Positions 43,464-51,491 of a DNA stretch of 57,152 bases are shown in pieces. Made by a program: the position numbers and the translations under genes. This stretch comes from Bacteroidota bacterium (GTDB taxonomy: Bacteria; Bacteroidota; Bacteroidia; Chitinophagales; Chitinophagaceae): positions 2,291-59,442 of the forward strand of contig VBAT01000027.1 in the NCBI GenBank assembly GCA_005884665.1. The letters run 5' to 3'. Under the pieces are notes generated by a model. The model did no database searches. It saw only the letters and a list, made by a program, of their open reading frames with translations, and was not told the DNA's origin. Within the stretch, counting starts at the first letter, position 1; each line of letters begins with the position of its first letter.

Positions 43464-43907
43464 TCACTTGTTAGCATCCACAACAGCTTTTACCTGGTTG
43501 GTAAATTCTTCTGAAGATACAGACGGAAATCCCTTCCATTCTTTCAAGATTTTTCCGTCGGCGGTCAAAAGTACTGTTAATGGGAATACTCCATCAATGT
43601 CATACCGGCTGGCAAGCTTGTCATTTTTTTCCTGCTGGCCCTTGGAAAGTTCGTGTTTTTTTAAGCGGGGAAAATCAGCATTTACAAGGACAAGATGATC
43701 GGTAGCGTAATCAGAAAAACTGTTTTTTTCAAATATCTCTTTATGCATACGGATACAGGGGCCACACCAATCCGAGCCCGAAAAATTGAGCAGGATTAAC
43801 TTATGTTCCGATTGCGCTGATTGCTGGGCTTTGCTAAAGTCGGTTTCCCAACCTGTACCGGTAGATACAAGGAAACTGCCAAATAAAGCGATAAGAAGTG
43901 TGTGCAT
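43464..43907 (-). CDS. Periplasmic thioredoxin family protein
   Basis: A 147-residue protein with a signal peptide (1-17) and a thioredoxin fold with the WCGPC active site in NFSGSDWCGPCIRMHKEIF and a cis-Pro in DGVFPLTVLL. It is a probable disulfide oxidoreductase for exported proteins. It heads the ApbE-DUF4266-DUF3570 operon. The 256-base upstream gap has TATTTTTG (minus strand, 43942-43949) but no Fnr-type box in register. Confidence 0.93.
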   Translation of the reverse strand: MHTLLIALFGSFLVSTGTGWETDFSKAQQSAQSEHKLILLNFSGSDWCGPCIRMHKEIFEKNSFSDYATDHLVLVNADFPRLKKHELSKGQQEKNDKLASRYDIDGVFPLTVLLTADGKILKEWKGFPSVSSEEFTNQVKAVVDANK

Positions 43908-44163
43908 ATTTTGTAGTGTGTTTAATTCAGGGCCGAATGATCAAAAATAGAGCCCCGGGGCCTTATTTTTACCGAATGAGTGACCATTAACAAGTATTTA
44001 CCTTGTAAGATCATTGGTTGAGAGTAACGCCTGCACTGGTATAATTGATCGAAAATGTTTGTTAAAATGCTTTAGTGATCCTTTCGTTCTTTAGGTTCCT
44101 TACCACACAAAAGCTATCGAAAATACGCAGGAGGTTCGTAAAAATACCCGGGACACCATCCCA

Positions 44164-44913
44164 TTACATGAGCAGCAACTCCTTTTCCATAGCGATAGCT
44201 CTCGGAAACAGCACTTGATTTTCCAGGTAGACATGCTGGACCAGGTCATTGTCCAGTTCTTTTAATAGCGAAAAAGTGACCCCGTGACTTACACAGGCAT
44301 TTGGTGGGGACTGGTAACTATCCGTCAGTAGTCTGATCCTGTTCAAAATTTTTGAAATTGTTTCGTGCTCATGCTGCATGACATTCTCAACAGGCTTCCT
44401 CAGGGTCCGGACCAGCAGACTTGCGTATGATTCCCTGCTGTGGTAAGCATGGGCTATCTGCCTGATATAAGGGAAAAGAATTTCTTCTTCCATGGCCAAA
44501 TGCGGGAATGATTCATCGTATAATTGATGAAACTGGTCCTGCAGCTCCGCCAGGTACACATACCTGTTTGAATGACTGACGGTAAAATGATCAAGCTGTT
44601 TCTTTACCTGTGGTAATGCGTCCCGCAAATAATGGTGGTGGATATTGACAATATAATCGGTCAGAAAATCGATTGACCAGGTGTCAAACCGGATCGTATT
44701 GGATAGCTGGACCGTTTTCGCTGAAAGAGTAAGCTCTTTTTTAAGCTGGTAAAAATTTAATCCCTTCATTTCGCATATGACGGCCAATGTCCATTTGCCC
44801 CCGCAACAATAATCAATTTCATGTTTCCTGAATACTCTTGCAGTACGATAATCCTTGCGGACAACGTCGGATACAAATGATTCTTCGGTAATATTGATTT
44901 CGGGTAAATGCAT
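44164..44913 (-). CDS. Iron-sulfur cluster repair di-iron protein Ric/YtfE/ScdA
   Basis: The 249 residues start with a ScdA_N domain (FVSDVVRKDYRTARVFRKHEIDYCCGG, quoted in part: FRKHEIDYCCGG with the paired Cys) and continue as a hemerythrin-type di-iron domain with NIHHHYLRDALP, MEEEILFPYI, MQHEHETI and YLENQVLFPRA. It restores [Fe-S] clusters damaged by NO or oxidants. It is a single gene whose promoter carries an Fnr-type box; YtfE-type genes are often under Fnr or NO-responsive control elsewhere. Confidence 0.95.
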   Translation of the reverse strand: MHLPEINITEESFVSDVVRKDYRTARVFRKHEIDYCCGGKWTLAVICEMKGLNFYQLKKELTLSAKTVQLSNTIRFDTWSIDFLTDYIVNIHHHYLRDALPQVKKQLDHFTVSHSNRYVYLAELQDQFHQLYDESFPHLAMEEEILFPYIRQIAHAYHSRESYASLLVRTLRKPVENVMQHEHETISKILNRIRLLTDSYQSPPNACVSHGVTFSLLKELDNDLVQHVYLENQVLFPRAIAMEKELLLM

Positions 44914-44943
44914 GCAAACGAATAGTCGGTAAATAATTCCCGG

Positions 44944-44986
44944 GCAAGGTAAAGCCGCGGCCCGTTAAAAAGGCTGATGAAAATCA
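44944..44986 (-). promoter_or_regulatory. Class II Fnr/Crp-type promoter of the Ric gene
   Basis: TGATTTTCATCA (44975-44986, minus strand) is followed after exactly 23 bases by TACCTTGC (44944-44951), the same -7 octamer and spacing as upstream of the lipoprotein at 22423. Confidence 0.85.
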
Positions 44987-45087
44987 TCTGCTGATATGAT
45001 AAAGATTAGTTGCCCCTTAGTAATTTGAAAATTTCCCCCCTGCTGGCGGGAGAAAATGAGGGGATAGTCATTCTGGAAGAAAAATTT

Positions 45088-45984
45088 TCAGGCGGTAGAA
45101 TTGGCTATTTTTTTAATTTTTACTAGTTGAACGACCAGGTAAATGATCGTTCCCCAAACGCCAATAACAATTGTATAGGCCATGAACAAAAGCCACAGTG
45201 GTGTTCTGAACCGGGTTGACCAGAGCGCCCTTTGATTGAAAAAACCGTTGTCCGTTTTGGTGACGACACCCCAGGGCACCGGTTTTTCCACGATAAGATT
45301 TCCCAATTCATCATTGTCTTCGACCCTGGCAACCAGCATAAGATCCCCGTACTCATTCCCGGGAAGGCTATCTTTTTTAAACTCGCTTGTGGCGATCCCT
45401 GTTGAATCGGTTGTATAACTATCACTTTCTCCTGCCGGAAGTATACCCCCCAACCGCTGTACTCCAATCTTCATTTCCACATCTTTTGCCGCCAGCCACT
45501 CACCATTTTTGTACTTCATTACTGTGACGGAAATATTTTTTGTACCATCTGCAGATGAGGTATCGATGGAGATCTTTGCCTTTCTAATAGTAAATTCTGA
45601 TGGCGTTTCTCCTTCTTTACCGCTTGCTTCGGCCACCACCAGGAAGTTGTGTTGCTCTGCGCTATCCCAAATACTTTTTAATTGCGGAGGAATGATCGCT
45701 TTTGCTTTTCCATTGTCGTCGGTCATTACTTTAGCAACGAGGTTTTCGGGCTGATCTTTGTCAAGAAATATCTTGAATGCCTTACTTTTCTGAGGTTCGA
45801 TTTGTTTGCCTTTTTTGAGGATACTCTCAAGTATAAGGTATTGGAGGCTGTTATTGCGATTGAAGTATTGCAATTTTACTATTTCTTTTGCGACAATAGA
45901 GTCCTGTCCAACCACAGTATTCGAAATCATGCTGGTGAAGACCAGGAAAAGCAATAACAATTTATTTTTTTTCAGCTTCTTCAT
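45088..45984 (-). CDS. Secreted, C-terminally membrane-anchored protein of the NrfD module
   Basis: The 298 residues have a signal peptide (1-26, cleavage after VVG), a middle with two Ig-like or carboxypeptidase-regulatory-like strands regions (KAKISIDTSSADGTKNISVTV, DSYTTDSTGIATSEF, quoted in parts) and a membrane segment near the C-terminus (about 262-285). It would face the periplasm. Its start overlaps the NrfD gene end by 23 bases, so it is part of that module. I do not recognise its family. Confidence 0.75.
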   Translation of the reverse strand: MKKLKKNKLLLLFLVFTSMISNTVVGQDSIVAKEIVKLQYFNRNNSLQYLILESILKKGKQIEPQKSKAFKIFLDKDQPENLVAKVMTDDNGKAKAIIPPQLKSIWDSAEQHNFLVVAEASGKEGETPSEFTIRKAKISIDTSSADGTKNISVTVMKYKNGEWLAAKDVEMKIGVQRLGGILPAGESDSYTTDSTGIATSEFKKDSLPGNEYGDLMLVARVEDNDELGNLIVEKPVPWGVVTKTDNGFFNQRALWSTRFRTPLWLLFMAYTIVIGVWGTIIYLVVQLVKIKKIANSTA

Positions 45985-47281
45985 GTTGTTCAGTTATTAT
46001 TTCATGAATGGGAATGATAGGATAGATCCTTGCAAAAAATGTAATAACCAGTAATGCCCCGGACAGGGAACCAATGGCGATAGCCCATTCTTCCCAGCTC
46101 GGGAAATAATGATGGTAACTCTCGGGAACATTTTGCATTGGTAAGAAAGGGTGAAGCAGGGTAGGCGTGACGATCAGGTAACGTTTAAACCATGCCCCGA
46201 TTACGACCATTATTCCTGCGATAAAAACCGGCAATGGCCGTCTTCCTTTTTTGAAGAGCAGTATTAGAATAGGTATGATCATGCCTATAGAAATCGCAAA
46301 CCAGAACAATGCAGCAAATTCCCCGGTAAATAATTGGGTCAAATGAGCTTCTTCGGGTTTCTTCATCTTAAAAGCCGGGATCAGGTATTCATTTATATTA
46401 AAATACAGGTACAAAAGCGCCAGTAACACGACGATCCTTCCCATTTTTTCAAAATGCTTTTCGGTAATATATTTTTCAAGATGATAGGATTTTCGGAAAA
46501 TATACATGGCTACAACTACACCGCCGGCGCCGACGAGAAAAGCTCCCGATATAAAATAAGCTCCAAAATTCGTACTGTCCCAACCGGGCCGATAGGTTGT
46601 TGCGAATAACCAGGATGTCACCGTATGTATACAGAAAGCAACGGGAACAATAATTATGCATAGGATATTTATCGCTTTATCGCTTATCTGGAATTGCTCC
46701 TTTGTTCCTTTCCAGAACGAACCCTGGAAACGATACAGTTTATTTAGTGCCTTCCCCGATTTTTCTTTGAATGCAATAAGGATTTTCAGGTCCGGTAATA
46801 ATGGGAAATATAAAAGAAGGCAGCTTATGAAAAAATAGGTCCCTATGACGATCACATCCCACATGATCGGTGACTGGATACGGCCATGCAGGAAAAGGTT
46901 CATAAACCTTTCGGGACGTCCCATATCGACAATAATAATGAGCGATGCAAATACGATAGCTGAAACTGCAATGATCTCGGCGATCCTTGTAAGGGGAGTA
47001 CTCCATTTTACATTAGCCAAACGGAAAATGGCGGTAATGAGTGATCCCACCAGGCTGATAGCCACAAAAAAAACAAAATTGGAAATATAAATTCCCCACG
47101 AAACATAATCCCGCATGCTGGTTACTACGAGACCATATTTCAACTGGCGGTAATAAGCATAGGCCCCGGTAAGACACAGTAGTACCAGGATTCCGGTCCA
47201 GATCATTCCCCGTCTTCCAAATTTCTGTGGGAGCAGGTCACGGGTAATTTGTTCGTTTGAAAAAGCAGCTATATTTTCCAC
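45962..47281 (-). CDS. NrfD/PsrC family quinone-interacting membrane subunit
   Basis: A 439-residue protein with nine to ten membrane segments. NrfD-type features include YVSWGIYISNFVFFVAI, MGRPERFMNLFLHGRI and a central WDSTNFGAYFISGAFLVGAGG. Such subunits pass electrons between menaquinol and a partner iron-sulfur protein, as in polysulfide, nitrite or DMSO reductases and alternative complex III. The partner 4Fe-4S protein is encoded 11 bases upstream, but no molybdopterin subunit is near. Confidence 0.92.
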   Translation of the reverse strand: MENIAAFSNEQITRDLLPQKFGRRGMIWTGILVLLCLTGAYAYYRQLKYGLVVTSMRDYVSWGIYISNFVFFVAISLVGSLITAIFRLANVKWSTPLTRIAEIIAVSAIVFASLIIIVDMGRPERFMNLFLHGRIQSPIMWDVIVIGTYFFISCLLLYFPLLPDLKILIAFKEKSGKALNKLYRFQGSFWKGTKEQFQISDKAINILCIIIVPVAFCIHTVTSWLFATTYRPGWDSTNFGAYFISGAFLVGAGGVVVAMYIFRKSYHLEKYITEKHFEKMGRIVVLLALLYLYFNINEYLIPAFKMKKPEEAHLTQLFTGEFAALFWFAISIGMIIPILILLFKKGRRPLPVFIAGIMVVIGAWFKRYLIVTPTLLHPFLPMQNVPESYHHYFPSWEEWAIAIGSLSGALLVITFFARIYPIIPIHEIITEQHEEAEKK

Positions 47282-47292
47282 GATTAGTAAGT

Positions 47293-48246
47293 TTAGTTTT
47301 TCGTTTTTTCCTCTGGTTTTTCATTTTCAAGACCTGATTGATAAGGGAAATTCCGGTTGACCGGGGGCAAATAATACACTCTCGGTTTGGTGCCGAGATC
47401 TTCCATTAAACGGTAACCTGCCTTGTCTCTTATCAATTCGCTGAAACGGAATGTTTCGGCGCCATTGGTCACAGTGTCTTCATTCATGTCGCCAAAGAAA
47501 AATACCCCGTTGGGACAAGCCGATACACAATGAGGTAATTCGCCTTTCCTTGTCATATCAGGACAGAAATCACATTTTCCGACTGTTCCTTTTTTCTGCG
47601 GCAAACTTGTTTCGCAAGAATAATGCTGGTCAGCGACTTCTTTTGGCAGTACCGGTTCTTCCCAATTGAAGACCCTTGTTGAATAAGGACAGGCCGCCAT
47701 ACAAAAACGGCAACCAATGCACCTGTCGCTATCAATTAATACAATGCCATCCTGTCTTTTAAAGGTGGCATCAACAGGGCAAACTTTTACGCAGGGTGGT
47801 TCATCACAATGCATACAGGTTGTAGGTTGCCAGTATGGAGCAGTATGATCCGAATCTTCCATTCCGAGGACTTTGATCCAATTTTGCCCCGGGTGCACAT
47901 GGTGCATGTGATTGCAAGCTTCCTGGCACTTGCGCAGGTTTTTGCAGCGGGCGAGATCAATGACCATTACGAATTTCTTGCCTGGTATCCCTTTTCTTTC
48001 TTCCGAATTGGATAGATGCGGCAAATCGGGGACGGGTTTGAGAAAAGCTTTATCTATTTCGATGATTTCTCCATCTACAGAAAGCAACTTTACTTTTTCC
48101 CCGGAAGGCACTACTTCATCTTCTGGTATAAAAGGGTTTTTTTTATCGCTGCAGCCTGCCAATGCAGCTGTAGCCAGCAGGCTGGTCACGAGGAAATCTC
48201 GCCTGGAGTTTTTAGAACAATCATTGCCACCGCAATTACAGCTCAT
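47293..48246 (-). CDS. 4Fe-4S dicluster electron-transfer protein, Tat lipoprotein
   Basis: The 317 residues start MSCNCGGNDCSKNSRRDFLVTS (quoted in part: twin-arginine SRRDFLVTS) with lipobox ALAGC. Four Cys groups for [4Fe-4S] clusters follow: CKNLRKCQEAC, CMHCDEPPCVKVC, CIGCRFCMAAC and CDFCPDM...CVSAC, as in NrfC/PsrB/DmsB proteins. It acts on the outer face of the membrane and pairs with the NrfD protein. ATG 48246 is chosen over 48273, which would overlap the preceding gene. Confidence 0.93.
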   Translation of the reverse strand: MSCNCGGNDCSKNSRRDFLVTSLLATAALAGCSDKKNPFIPEDEVVPSGEKVKLLSVDGEIIEIDKAFLKPVPDLPHLSNSEERKGIPGKKFVMVIDLARCKNLRKCQEACNHMHHVHPGQNWIKVLGMEDSDHTAPYWQPTTCMHCDEPPCVKVCPVDATFKRQDGIVLIDSDRCIGCRFCMAACPYSTRVFNWEEPVLPKEVADQHYSCETSLPQKKGTVGKCDFCPDMTRKGELPHCVSACPNGVFFFGDMNEDTVTNGAETFRFSELIRDKAGYRLMEDLGTKPRVYYLPPVNRNFPYQSGLENEKPEEKTKN

Positions 48247-48250
48247 AGTA

Positions 48251-48502
48251 TTAGTTTTTATTTTTTTCTTCATTAGGTTTCACCCATTGTTGCAGTTCGT
48301 GGTCACTGATCTTTTTGCCGGGTCTTCCTAACATTTTCCTATCCACTTCCACGAGCGTGCCATCCTGCGCCAACATTTTTACGGTATAGAGCCGGTCTTT
48401 CTTTTTCCGGGTAACAAATCGTAAGATGGTTGCTGAGCAAAAAGCCGCGGCGGTTAACAGAAGAAATTTTTTTCTTGTCGGGGATTTTTGAGACGAGTTC
48501 AT
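48251..48502 (-). CDS. Small membrane-anchored protein resembling the N-terminus of the 4Fe-4S subunit
   Basis: An 83-residue protein with one N-terminal hydrophobic segment (about 12-28) followed by YTVKMLAQDGTLVEVDRKML. The next gene has VKLLSVDGEIIEIDKAFL at the same place after its lipobox, so the two share the pattern VKxL-x2-DG-x3-E(V/I)D. It may be a tether or assembly subunit of the NrfD/4Fe-4S module. It is the first gene of that operon. Confidence 0.8.
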   Translation of the reverse strand: MNSSQKSPTRKKFLLLTAAAFCSATILRFVTRKKKDRLYTVKMLAQDGTLVEVDRKMLGRPGKKISDHELQQWVKPNEEKNKN

Positions 48503-48530
48503 ATTAGTGTTTTGATTTTCTATTGAGGCA

Positions 48531-48595
48531 GTAAGGTACTATGGGGCTTGTGACTGAGATAATACCTTCGTCACTATAGAATATGATTATTGTCA
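48531..48595 (-). promoter_or_regulatory. Class I Fnr/Crp-type promoter of the NrfD module
   Basis: TGACAATAATCA (48584-48595, minus strand) is followed after exactly 45 bases by TACCTTAC (48531-48538). The stretch 48562-48573 keeps one half-site (TGAC on the minus strand) 22 bases closer. Confidence 0.75.
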
Positions 48596-48635
48596 GCCAC
48601 CAAACGGCTATTTCTCCTGCAGATCAATGTGAAAT

Positions 48636-48667
48636 AAAAACACCGGTTCGAAGGGGTTGAACCGGTG
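48636..48667 (-). terminator. Rho-independent terminator after the cytochrome c gene
   Basis: On the minus strand a perfect 9-base stem CACCGGTTC/GAACCGGTG is followed by five T. It lies 34 bases past the cytochrome c stop and upstream of the NrfD-module promoter, so the two transcripts are separate. Confidence 0.85.
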
Positions 48668-48700
48668 CCTACCATTGGTAACACTAAAAACCTTGGGTAG

Positions 48701-49117
48701 TTATTTTTTTAACGTGCGAACGTAATTGACAATACTCCAGATCTCATCCTGGTCCGGGATTTTTTTCTTGAAACTCGGCATATCATCCCTGCCTTCGGAA
48801 ATTTTATAAAAAAGAGCGCCATCAGTCTGGGATTGGGTCTCTGCTTTTGAGAAATCGCCTGGTTCTGTTTTTAGCTGCGCTGCTTTGGGTCCATCTCCGA
48901 GGCCTTTTGTGCCGTGACAGGACTTGCAATGCGTTGTCCACAAAGTTTTGCCGGCAGCGATCGATTCGGCATCGGATGCGACGGTATTTTTCATGGTTTT
49001 ATATTTATCCGGGACAGGCCAGGGCTTTTGATCTGAAAATTTAAAACCTGAAGTCAGGCCGAATATAAATAAGGCCGGGATTACAAAGATGCCTGTTGAT
49101 ATAACTTTCTTTTTCAT
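48701..49117 (-). CDS. Monoheme cytochrome c
   Basis: A 138-residue exported protein: signal peptide (1-25), heme motif CKSCHG near residue 62 and a distal Met in RDDMPSFKKKIP. It is a class I type c cytochrome of the periplasm. It ends in a strong terminator and is not co-transcribed with the NrfD genes, but both promoters carry the same type of box, so they may serve one respiratory chain. Confidence 0.93.
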   Translation of the reverse strand: MKKKVISTGIFVIPALFIFGLTSGFKFSDQKPWPVPDKYKTMKNTVASDAESIAAGKTLWTTHCKSCHGTKGLGDGPKAAQLKTEPGDFSKAETQSQTDGALFYKISEGRDDMPSFKKKIPDQDEIWSIVNYVRTLKK

Positions 49118-49184
49118 GTTGTTAGAATTGATTTTATTTAAAGAGTTTGATGAATCACGTAAAGAAAAATGACCTATTTAGGAC

Positions 49185-49249
49185 ACAAGGTATTTCTTTG
49201 ATGATCTATTGTAATTGATGATTGTGCGACGCGTACATGATTTTAGTCA
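49185..49249 (-). promoter_or_regulatory. Class I Fnr/Crp-type promoter of the cytochrome c gene
   Basis: TGACTAAAATCA (49238-49249, minus strand) is followed after exactly 45 bases by TACCTTGT (49185-49192). Confidence 0.8.
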
Positions 49250-49321
49250 TGTTGTCGTAATGGATAATTCAGCGGGTTCGGCTGGACCGGGAAGACTTTA
49301 GAGGAAGCTGTTCTTTGTGCA

Positions 49322-49852
49322 TTATTTATCAAAGTAAAAACCAAGCGCGGTTTCCATATTCATCATGTCGGCCAGCTCGGGCTCTTTCTTTCCATCAAAC
49401 AGAAGTATGCCGCACATATCACCCTGGTTGTTAAGATCGATACAGGTTTTTCTTTTGTCAGCCTTTTGAAACAGGAGGAACCGGTTTGTTTTTGTGTCAA
49501 TGATGTGAATTTTCGGCCAGTATTTTTTCAGTATGATTCGTGCATTCCGCATCAGGAAAACACAATTGTGTACTTCGGTTTCATAAATTTCTTTTTTTGA
49601 AATGGCCTTTATTTTAGCAAGCTGCAAACTATCCGGGCTGTAAAACACGGCCGACATATTATTAATGACAAGGGTGTCATTAAAGCTGGCGGGCGGTTTT
49701 TTATATTGAACAGGCGTTGGTGGGACCGTCTTTTGTTGTACTGGATTATTTTTTTTTGATGAGTCCCTGCCGGTGCAGCCGGTCAACAAACACGCAACGA
49801 AGAAGAAGGGGAAACTTTGTCGAGCAATAATTACGATTAGCACCTTTTTCAT
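49322..49852 (-). CDS. Putative lipoprotein, 176 aa
   Basis: A lipoprotein with lipobox LLTGC near Cys26 and a Pro-rich linker (PVQQKTVPPTPVQYKKPP). The body contains VHNCVFLMRNARIILKKYWP and KTCIDLNNQGDMCGILLFDG (quoted in parts). I do not recognise a family. ATG 49852 is chosen over the in-frame ATG at 49897, which would put 15 extra residues before the signal. It is alone. Confidence 0.65.
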   Translation of the reverse strand: MKKVLIVIIARQSFPFFFVACLLTGCTGRDSSKKNNPVQQKTVPPTPVQYKKPPASFNDTLVINNMSAVFYSPDSLQLAKIKAISKKEIYETEVHNCVFLMRNARIILKKYWPKIHIIDTKTNRFLLFQKADKRKTCIDLNNQGDMCGILLFDGKKEPELADMMNMETALGFYFDK

Positions 49853-49930
49853 ACTAAGAAGTGAAGGGAAGTTACAATTTGACGACGATATTGTCATTTC
49901 CGATATAAGACAAGGGTGTCTTTAAACCGG

Positions 49931-49962
49931 AAGCCCTGCATTGCTGAAATACAGGGCTTTTT
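49931..49962. terminator. Hairpin between two minus-strand genes
   Basis: AAGCCCTG (49931-49938) pairs with CAGGGCTT (49952-49959), then TTT. The T run lies on the plus strand, although both neighbours are on the minus strand; it may still end transcription after the DUF5777 gene. Confidence 0.45.
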
Positions 49963-50015
49963 GTTTTGGTGGCTTAAGATAAATCATAAGGGACTGCCGG
50001 GCCCGTTACTGAAGC

Positions 50016-51062
50016 TTAATAATTCCACAAACGGGTAATATTAAAGCCGATCAGGAAACGTCCACCTTTTACTTTGGTGCTTTCATCTTCTGGTGTGGCC
50101 GGATCATTTGTCGAATGATCTGTATATCCAAATGGGTTATTCGTATTATACATATTGTTTATCGCCGGGTTCAGGTAAAAGAAATTGGTGAAAAACAACT
50201 GGAACGAGTGGCTGCTGGTATTAAACTCGATCCCAAAAGAAAGACTTGGGTTTGGGTTATTAGTAGCGTGCCTGGTAATTGGCTGATCATAGTTAAGCAT
50301 CAACGAAGTGACGGTTGTCAATTTATACCTGGCGGATATCGCGACAGCAAAATGTTCGAATTCCATCGAGGGGTTTATCTTCAAAGTGGAATCGTTCTCC
50401 TTTGTATAGTAGCCATTTACAACATTATGATGTGAAAGACTTGGGGCAACCTGTAATGAAAGTTTATTAGTGACTTTCCTTGCGATCAATATCTGGTGAA
50501 AAAATGACCATCGATCGCTATTGTACCTGTAAATATCATGATTGGGGTCCTTCTTTGTGTTAAAGGATGCGTTGACATAATAGCTGACACTAACGGGATA
50601 TTTGCCTTTTGTTTGAGTAATGATAGAGTATTTCAAATTTCCATCCCACAACGGACCCGAGACCGATGAAATAGTAGCCTGGGGGATAACAGCCGCAGTT
50701 GTCTTGGTAAATCCAAATCCTACATTTAATTTTTTGACCGGAACATAACTCAAACCAATCCTGATATTGGACGGGGCAAATAGGCCCCAGAAATCCTGGT
50801 AACCATTATTCCAGGTACCAAACCGATGCATGATATCCATTTCCATACTGCCTTTAACCGGCACCATCACCGTTTGGTTATCGCCGAGCCAAACGCTTTG
50901 AAAAGTATTTTTAACCGGTTTCACTTTGGCTGGTGCCCGGGGTGCTTCCGCCACCGTGCTGTCCTGGGCTAGCAAATTACCATTGAGTGAAAGCAGACAA
51001 CCAATAAGCAATACTGGCGCCGTAACCCAGCATTTAGCTTTATTTATTAAGAGTAGTTTCAT
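50016..51062 (-). CDS. DUF5777 family beta-barrel protein
   Basis: A 348-residue protein with a signal peptide (about 1-32, cleavage after LLAQ) and alternating strands ending ITRLWNY. VPVKGSMEMDIMHRFG and FGLFAPSNIRIGLSY-like WGLFAPSNIRIGLSYVP are family features (quoted in parts). It should be an outer-membrane barrel of unknown cargo. It is the last gene of an operon with a cytochrome-like lipoprotein and a YceI-like protein. Confidence 0.9.
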   Translation of the reverse strand: MKLLLINKAKCWVTAPVLLIGCLLSLNGNLLAQDSTVAEAPRAPAKVKPVKNTFQSVWLGDNQTVMVPVKGSMEMDIMHRFGTWNNGYQDFWGLFAPSNIRIGLSYVPVKKLNVGFGFTKTTAAVIPQATISSVSGPLWDGNLKYSIITQTKGKYPVSVSYYVNASFNTKKDPNHDIYRYNSDRWSFFHQILIARKVTNKLSLQVAPSLSHHNVVNGYYTKENDSTLKINPSMEFEHFAVAISARYKLTTVTSLMLNYDQPITRHATNNPNPSLSFGIEFNTSSHSFQLFFTNFFYLNPAINNMYNTNNPFGYTDHSTNDPATPEDESTKVKGGRFLIGFNITRLWNY

Positions 51063-51083
51063 TTGAGTTAATTTTTAAGTCTG

Positions 51084-51491
51084 TTAATTATTGGGTGCGC
51101 CATTTCTAATCCAATCATACACTTTTTGCCTGTCGGCCTGGGAGGGCATGTGTTCTCCCATACTTCCATAAATCTGTTTGTATAATATGCTCTCTTTGGG
51201 CAAAGCCGTGTTGACAAAACCACCATTCACGATTTCCTGGAAGGATACATCGAGAGTCAGGTAGGGATGGTGCGCTCCTGAGACATGACATCCGACCTTG
51301 GCGCAGCTCGAATTAAACAAAGGCTTTAATTCACTACTGAAACTTACCTGTTGGGGAGGTGCATTGGGATCTTTAGGCAGATCAGGAGTGATGATGTCCT
51401 TATAACAACCTGCCAGCCCAATCACCAGGATCAACAGCAAACCGGAATATATTGTGATACGTTTCATACTAGTTATTTTAGTGGTGATCAT
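51084..51491 (-). CDS. Lipoprotein with atypical heme c motif (CX4CH)
   Basis: A 135-residue lipoprotein (lipobox IGLAGC) with SSCAKVGCHVSG, a Cys-x4-Cys-His in place of the usual Cys-x2-Cys-His. Similar motifs occur in cytochrome-like lipoproteins of Bacteroidota. The C-terminal MPSQADRQKVYDWIRNGAPNN is typical of cytochrome domains, with a likely distal Met in GEHMPS. The start codon overlaps the YceI-like stop in ATGA. A second possible start lies at 51467. Confidence 0.8.
   Translation of the reverse strand: MITTKITSMKRITIYSGLLLILVIGLAGCYKDIITPDLPKDPNAPPQQVSFSSELKPLFNSSCAKVGCHVSGAHHPYLTLDVSFQEIVNGGFVNTALPKESILYKQIYGSMGEHMPSQADRQKVYDWIRNGAPNN

Noticed and set aside
43942..43949. TATTTTTG on the minus strand upstream of the thioredoxin-ApbE operon
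   Set aside because: It fits TAnnTTTG, but no TGAY-N4-RTCA box is present at 23 or 45 bases, so the operon was not assigned to the regulon.
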